NCBI GenBank assembly: GCA_023055355.1
Contig: JALJCS010000029.1
Span: 6,438,001 to 6,502,000, forward strand
Reading direction: 5' to 3'
DNA from: Agelaius tricolor
Taxonomy: Eukaryota; Chordata; Aves; Passeriformes; Icteridae
DNA length: 64,000 nucleotides
A program made the translations under genes and the position numbers. The notes beneath the pieces are model-generated. The model did not search any database, was not told the origin of the DNA, and saw nothing but the letters and a program-made list of their open reading frames with translations. Below, in pieces: positions 63,328 through 64,000 of the stretch (position 1 is the stretch's first letter; every line of letters starts with the position of its first letter).

Positions 63328-64000
63328 GCCACAAAACCTGGAGCTCCAAATCCCTGCAGCATCACCAGCGCATTGGGAACCTGCCCAAGCCAACGAAAAA
63401 CAAATCCTGACTGGAGAATTTGCTGGATCCAGAATTCTGCGCCAGCAAGGATGAGAGAACAAACAGAGCAAGCAAAGCTTGACCCCCAAAGGCAGCAGGA
63501 CCAGAATCAGCTGGGTGAAGGTGCTGACTCTGCTGGAATCCAAAAGGGAAAGGAGGGAAATCTGCATTGGGATGGGATGGATTCCAGCTCCCTCCAAAAA
63601 CTGGAATTCTTCAAGTCCTGTCCCTGTGCTAAAGCAGCACTTGGGGCAGCTGCTGCTTGAGGAGGAAAGCAGATTTTAATTCCATAAAATTCCTTCTCAA
63701 GCTTCTCCCAGCCTCGACCTCCAAATCAGCTGCTTCTTGGTAAATGTTTGAAGGATAAATTTGGGATTAATTCCAAAGAATCCTTGAAACACCCTCAGCA
63801 CTGGAGGGGGTACGAGAGCAGCTCTTTGCAAACTTGAGCTCCTTATTTTTGGAAAGAGAGGAAAACTTTACATTTTTTTTAGGATTAGAGAGGATGGACT
63901 GAGGGAAGTCATCAGGTGCTGAACAGTAAAATTGTTTGTACTGGCAGAAACAACCAGAGGGTTAAAAAACTTCATGGGGACACCTGAGATCTGTGCTCAT
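63328..64000. other. Single-copy DNA, nothing recognised
   Basis: About 670 bp to the window end. A 114-codon plus-strand frame begins inside the LTR and has no recognisable domain. No gene is supported. Confidence 0.5.

Noticed and set aside
1..64000. A prokaryotic or phage system, or an intact endogenous retrovirus with coding genes
   Set aside because: There are no operon-like gene runs, no ribosome-binding-site-led frames, and no gag, pol or env-like translations. Only LTR and LINE 3' remnants are present.

Overview
The window reads as nuclear DNA of a bird, most likely a songbird. The evidence is the set of transposon remnants. There are several 3'-end fragments of CR1 LINEs, one of which ends in the octamer ATTCTGTG typical of avian CR1, and many endogenous-retrovirus LTRs of kinds I associate with passerines. 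No exon, protein-coding gene, tRNA, rRNA, CRISPR array, bacterial operon or phage module can be supported. The open frames longer than 100 codons fall on low-complexity DNA, on tandem repeats whose unit is a multiple of three, or on transposon remnants. The window is best described as intergenic or deep intronic DNA.

Layout. 0-7.5 kb: mostly single-copy DNA, one LTR-like element (about 3.64-4.20 kb), small minisatellites and a CR1 piece (5.8 kb). 7.5-15.6 kb: two related solo LTRs (7.6 and 12.0 kb), two tandem segmental duplications (8.3 and 9.4 kb), CR1 pieces, a 334-nt uninterrupted purine run (13.2-13.5 kb) and another ERV LTR (15.0 kb). 15.6-24.8 kb: single-copy DNA with minisatellites (17.7, 20.5 kb), an ERV fragment (19.2 kb), an LTR whose interior has multiplied into an AT-rich array (22.5-23.3 kb) and a 392-bp tandem duplication (24.0 kb). 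24.8-36 kb: largely single-copy, with AT-rich blocks, an exact 60-bp repeat and two more LTRs (31.6, 34.6 kb). 36-43.5 kb: a CR1 split by an ERVK-like solo LTR with a 6-bp target-site duplication, a roughly 1-kb LTR carrying its own 45-bp array, the best CR1 3' end and an inverted LTR junction. 43.5-54 kb: single-copy stretches, microsatellites, a minisatellite with a higher-order period (46.6 kb) and an LTR bracketed by 41-bp direct repeats (48.1-48.8 kb). 54-64 kb: a complex minisatellite (54.3-55.4 kb), three further LTRs, a perfect 78-bp five-copy repeat (58.6 kb) and an LTR containing a near-perfect 32-bp hairpin (62.8 kb).

Nothing here forms a pathway. The recurring theme is that mobile-element remnants, above all one LTR family (called family A here, eight recognisable copies), seed tandem repeats. 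Several single-copy stretches rich in TAATTA-like words look like possible conserved non-coding elements, but conservation cannot be judged from one sequence. No previously undescribed biological system was found. The most useful observations are the nested LTR-in-CR1 insertion, the repeat growth inside LTRs, the hairpin in the 62.8-kb LTR, the long purine tract and the perfect 78-bp array. Repeat names and passerine assignment rest on recognition from memory and were not checked against a library.
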